6,226 nucleotides of DNA from NCBI GenBank assembly GCA_029934915.1, contig JAOZLI010000157.1, forward strand, positions 1 through 6,226. Direction: 5' to 3'. The stretch's first letter is position 1, and each line of letters opens with the position of its first letter. The notes under the pieces were generated by a model that saw only the letters and a list, made by a program, of their open reading frames with translations, did no database searches and had not been told where the DNA came from. Position numbers and translations under genes: made by a program. The DNA comes from Desulfocapsa sp. GTDB lineage: Bacteria; Desulfobacterota; Desulfobulbia; Desulfobulbales; Desulfocapsaceae. Positions 5,817-6,226 of this stretch are shown here, piece after piece.

Positions 5817-6197
5817 TTACCAGCGCAGGAATTTTTGGCTTAATAGAAAACCGATTGCCACCATGGCAAGACCAGAAACATTTGAAAGAGCCAGATAGGT
5901 GAAGGCCTGAATATGTTCACCAACCTTGAGGAGTTGGACAGTTTCCCGGGCAAAGGTTGAAAAAGTTGTGAAACCACCCAAAAAACCTGTAAAGAGAAAG
6001 AGTCTGAAACTATTATCGATCTGAACACGATCAAACAGAGACCAGAAGATCCCAATCAACAGACAACCAAGAAGGTTGGCTATAAAGGTCCCGGTGGGGA
6101 AGGTCTGGGTGTGATAGCTGCCTGCAGCAAGGGATATAAGATATCGTGCCACAGAACCAATTGCTCCCCCAAGTGCTATGGCAATAATTTTTTCCAT
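5817..6197 (-). CDS. crcB: CrcB/FluC fluoride channel
   Basis: The 126-residue product is a typical four-helix Fluc protein. It shows GGAIGSVARY (residues 10-19), the conserved Asn in TFIANLLGC (N41), and the GFLGGFTTFSTF signature (71-82), whose two Phe residues (F79, F82) form the fluoride-lining Phe box. It works as a dual-topology dimer that lets fluoride leave the cytoplasm down its gradient. Length is normal. It is the first gene of the four-gene run inside the window and is followed 7 nt later by lptG. No strong Shine-Dalgarno sequence precedes the ATG; a TACAAT hexamer (complement of 6211-6216) could be a -10 element, but the -35 region would lie outside the window. Any fluoride riboswitch would also be outside, so regulation by fluoride cannot be judged. 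Confidence 0.95.
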   Translation of the reverse strand: MEKIIAIALGGAIGSVARYLISLAAGSYHTQTFPTGTFIANLLGCLLIGIFWSLFDRVQIDNSFRLFLFTGFLGGFTTFSTFARETVQLLKVGEHIQAFTYLALSNVSGLAMVAIGFLLSQKFLRW

Positions 6198-6226
6198 TCT
6201 GTTTGAGATTATTGTATTAAATAGGG

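Overview
The window reads as chromosomal DNA of a Gram-negative, probably strictly anaerobic bacterium. The envelope genes (an Lpp-like alanine-zipper lipoprotein and an LptG permease) point to an outer membrane with LPS. The redox genes (a ferredoxin-nitroreductase fusion, a DUF362 protein and an HgdC/BcrAD-type ATPase) point to low-potential Fe-S metabolism. The large imperfect palindrome at 1241-1370 resembles dispersed repeats I recall from sulfate-reducing Desulfobacterota such as Desulfobulbales. That lineage is my best guess, but it is an inference from memory and no marker gene here proves it.

Layout from left to right. (1) 1-203, minus strand: the N-terminal part of a small outer-membrane lipoprotein that runs off the left edge. 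(2) 323-1141, minus strand: a stand-alone DUF362 protein. (3) 1142-1446: an intergenic region dominated by a ~130-bp imperfect palindrome. (4) 1447-2244, plus strand: a nitroreductase-family flavoprotein with an N-terminal pair of [4Fe-4S] motifs, divergent from the DUF362 gene. (5) 2285-2967, minus strand: a Phd/YefM-type antitoxin and a VapC/FitB-type PIN toxin overlapping by 4 nt. (6) 2968-3317: about 350 bp without a convincing gene but with several inverted repeats and one doubtful 38-codon ORF. (7) 3318-6197, minus strand: a compact four-gene run transcribed crcB/fluC, then lptG, then an unrecognised 249-aa cysteine-rich protein, then a short BcrAD/HgdC-like ATPase. Junctions in this run are a 7-nt gap, a 1-nt overlap and direct abutment, so it looks like one operon.

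The most interesting part is the distal pair of that operon. The short ASKHA ATPase keeps the two cysteines that correspond to the [4Fe-4S] ligands of 2-hydroxyacyl-CoA dehydratase activators. It sits directly after a nine-cysteine protein I cannot assign, instead of a recognisable full-length HgdAB/BcrBC dehydratase or reductase. By analogy with known activator/partner pairs, this may be an ATP-driven electron-injection system with an unknown substrate. The rest of the window is ordinary: fluoride export, LPS transport, a toxin-antitoxin pair and accessory redox proteins. No rRNA, tRNA, CRISPR array, integrase or complete insertion sequence was seen.
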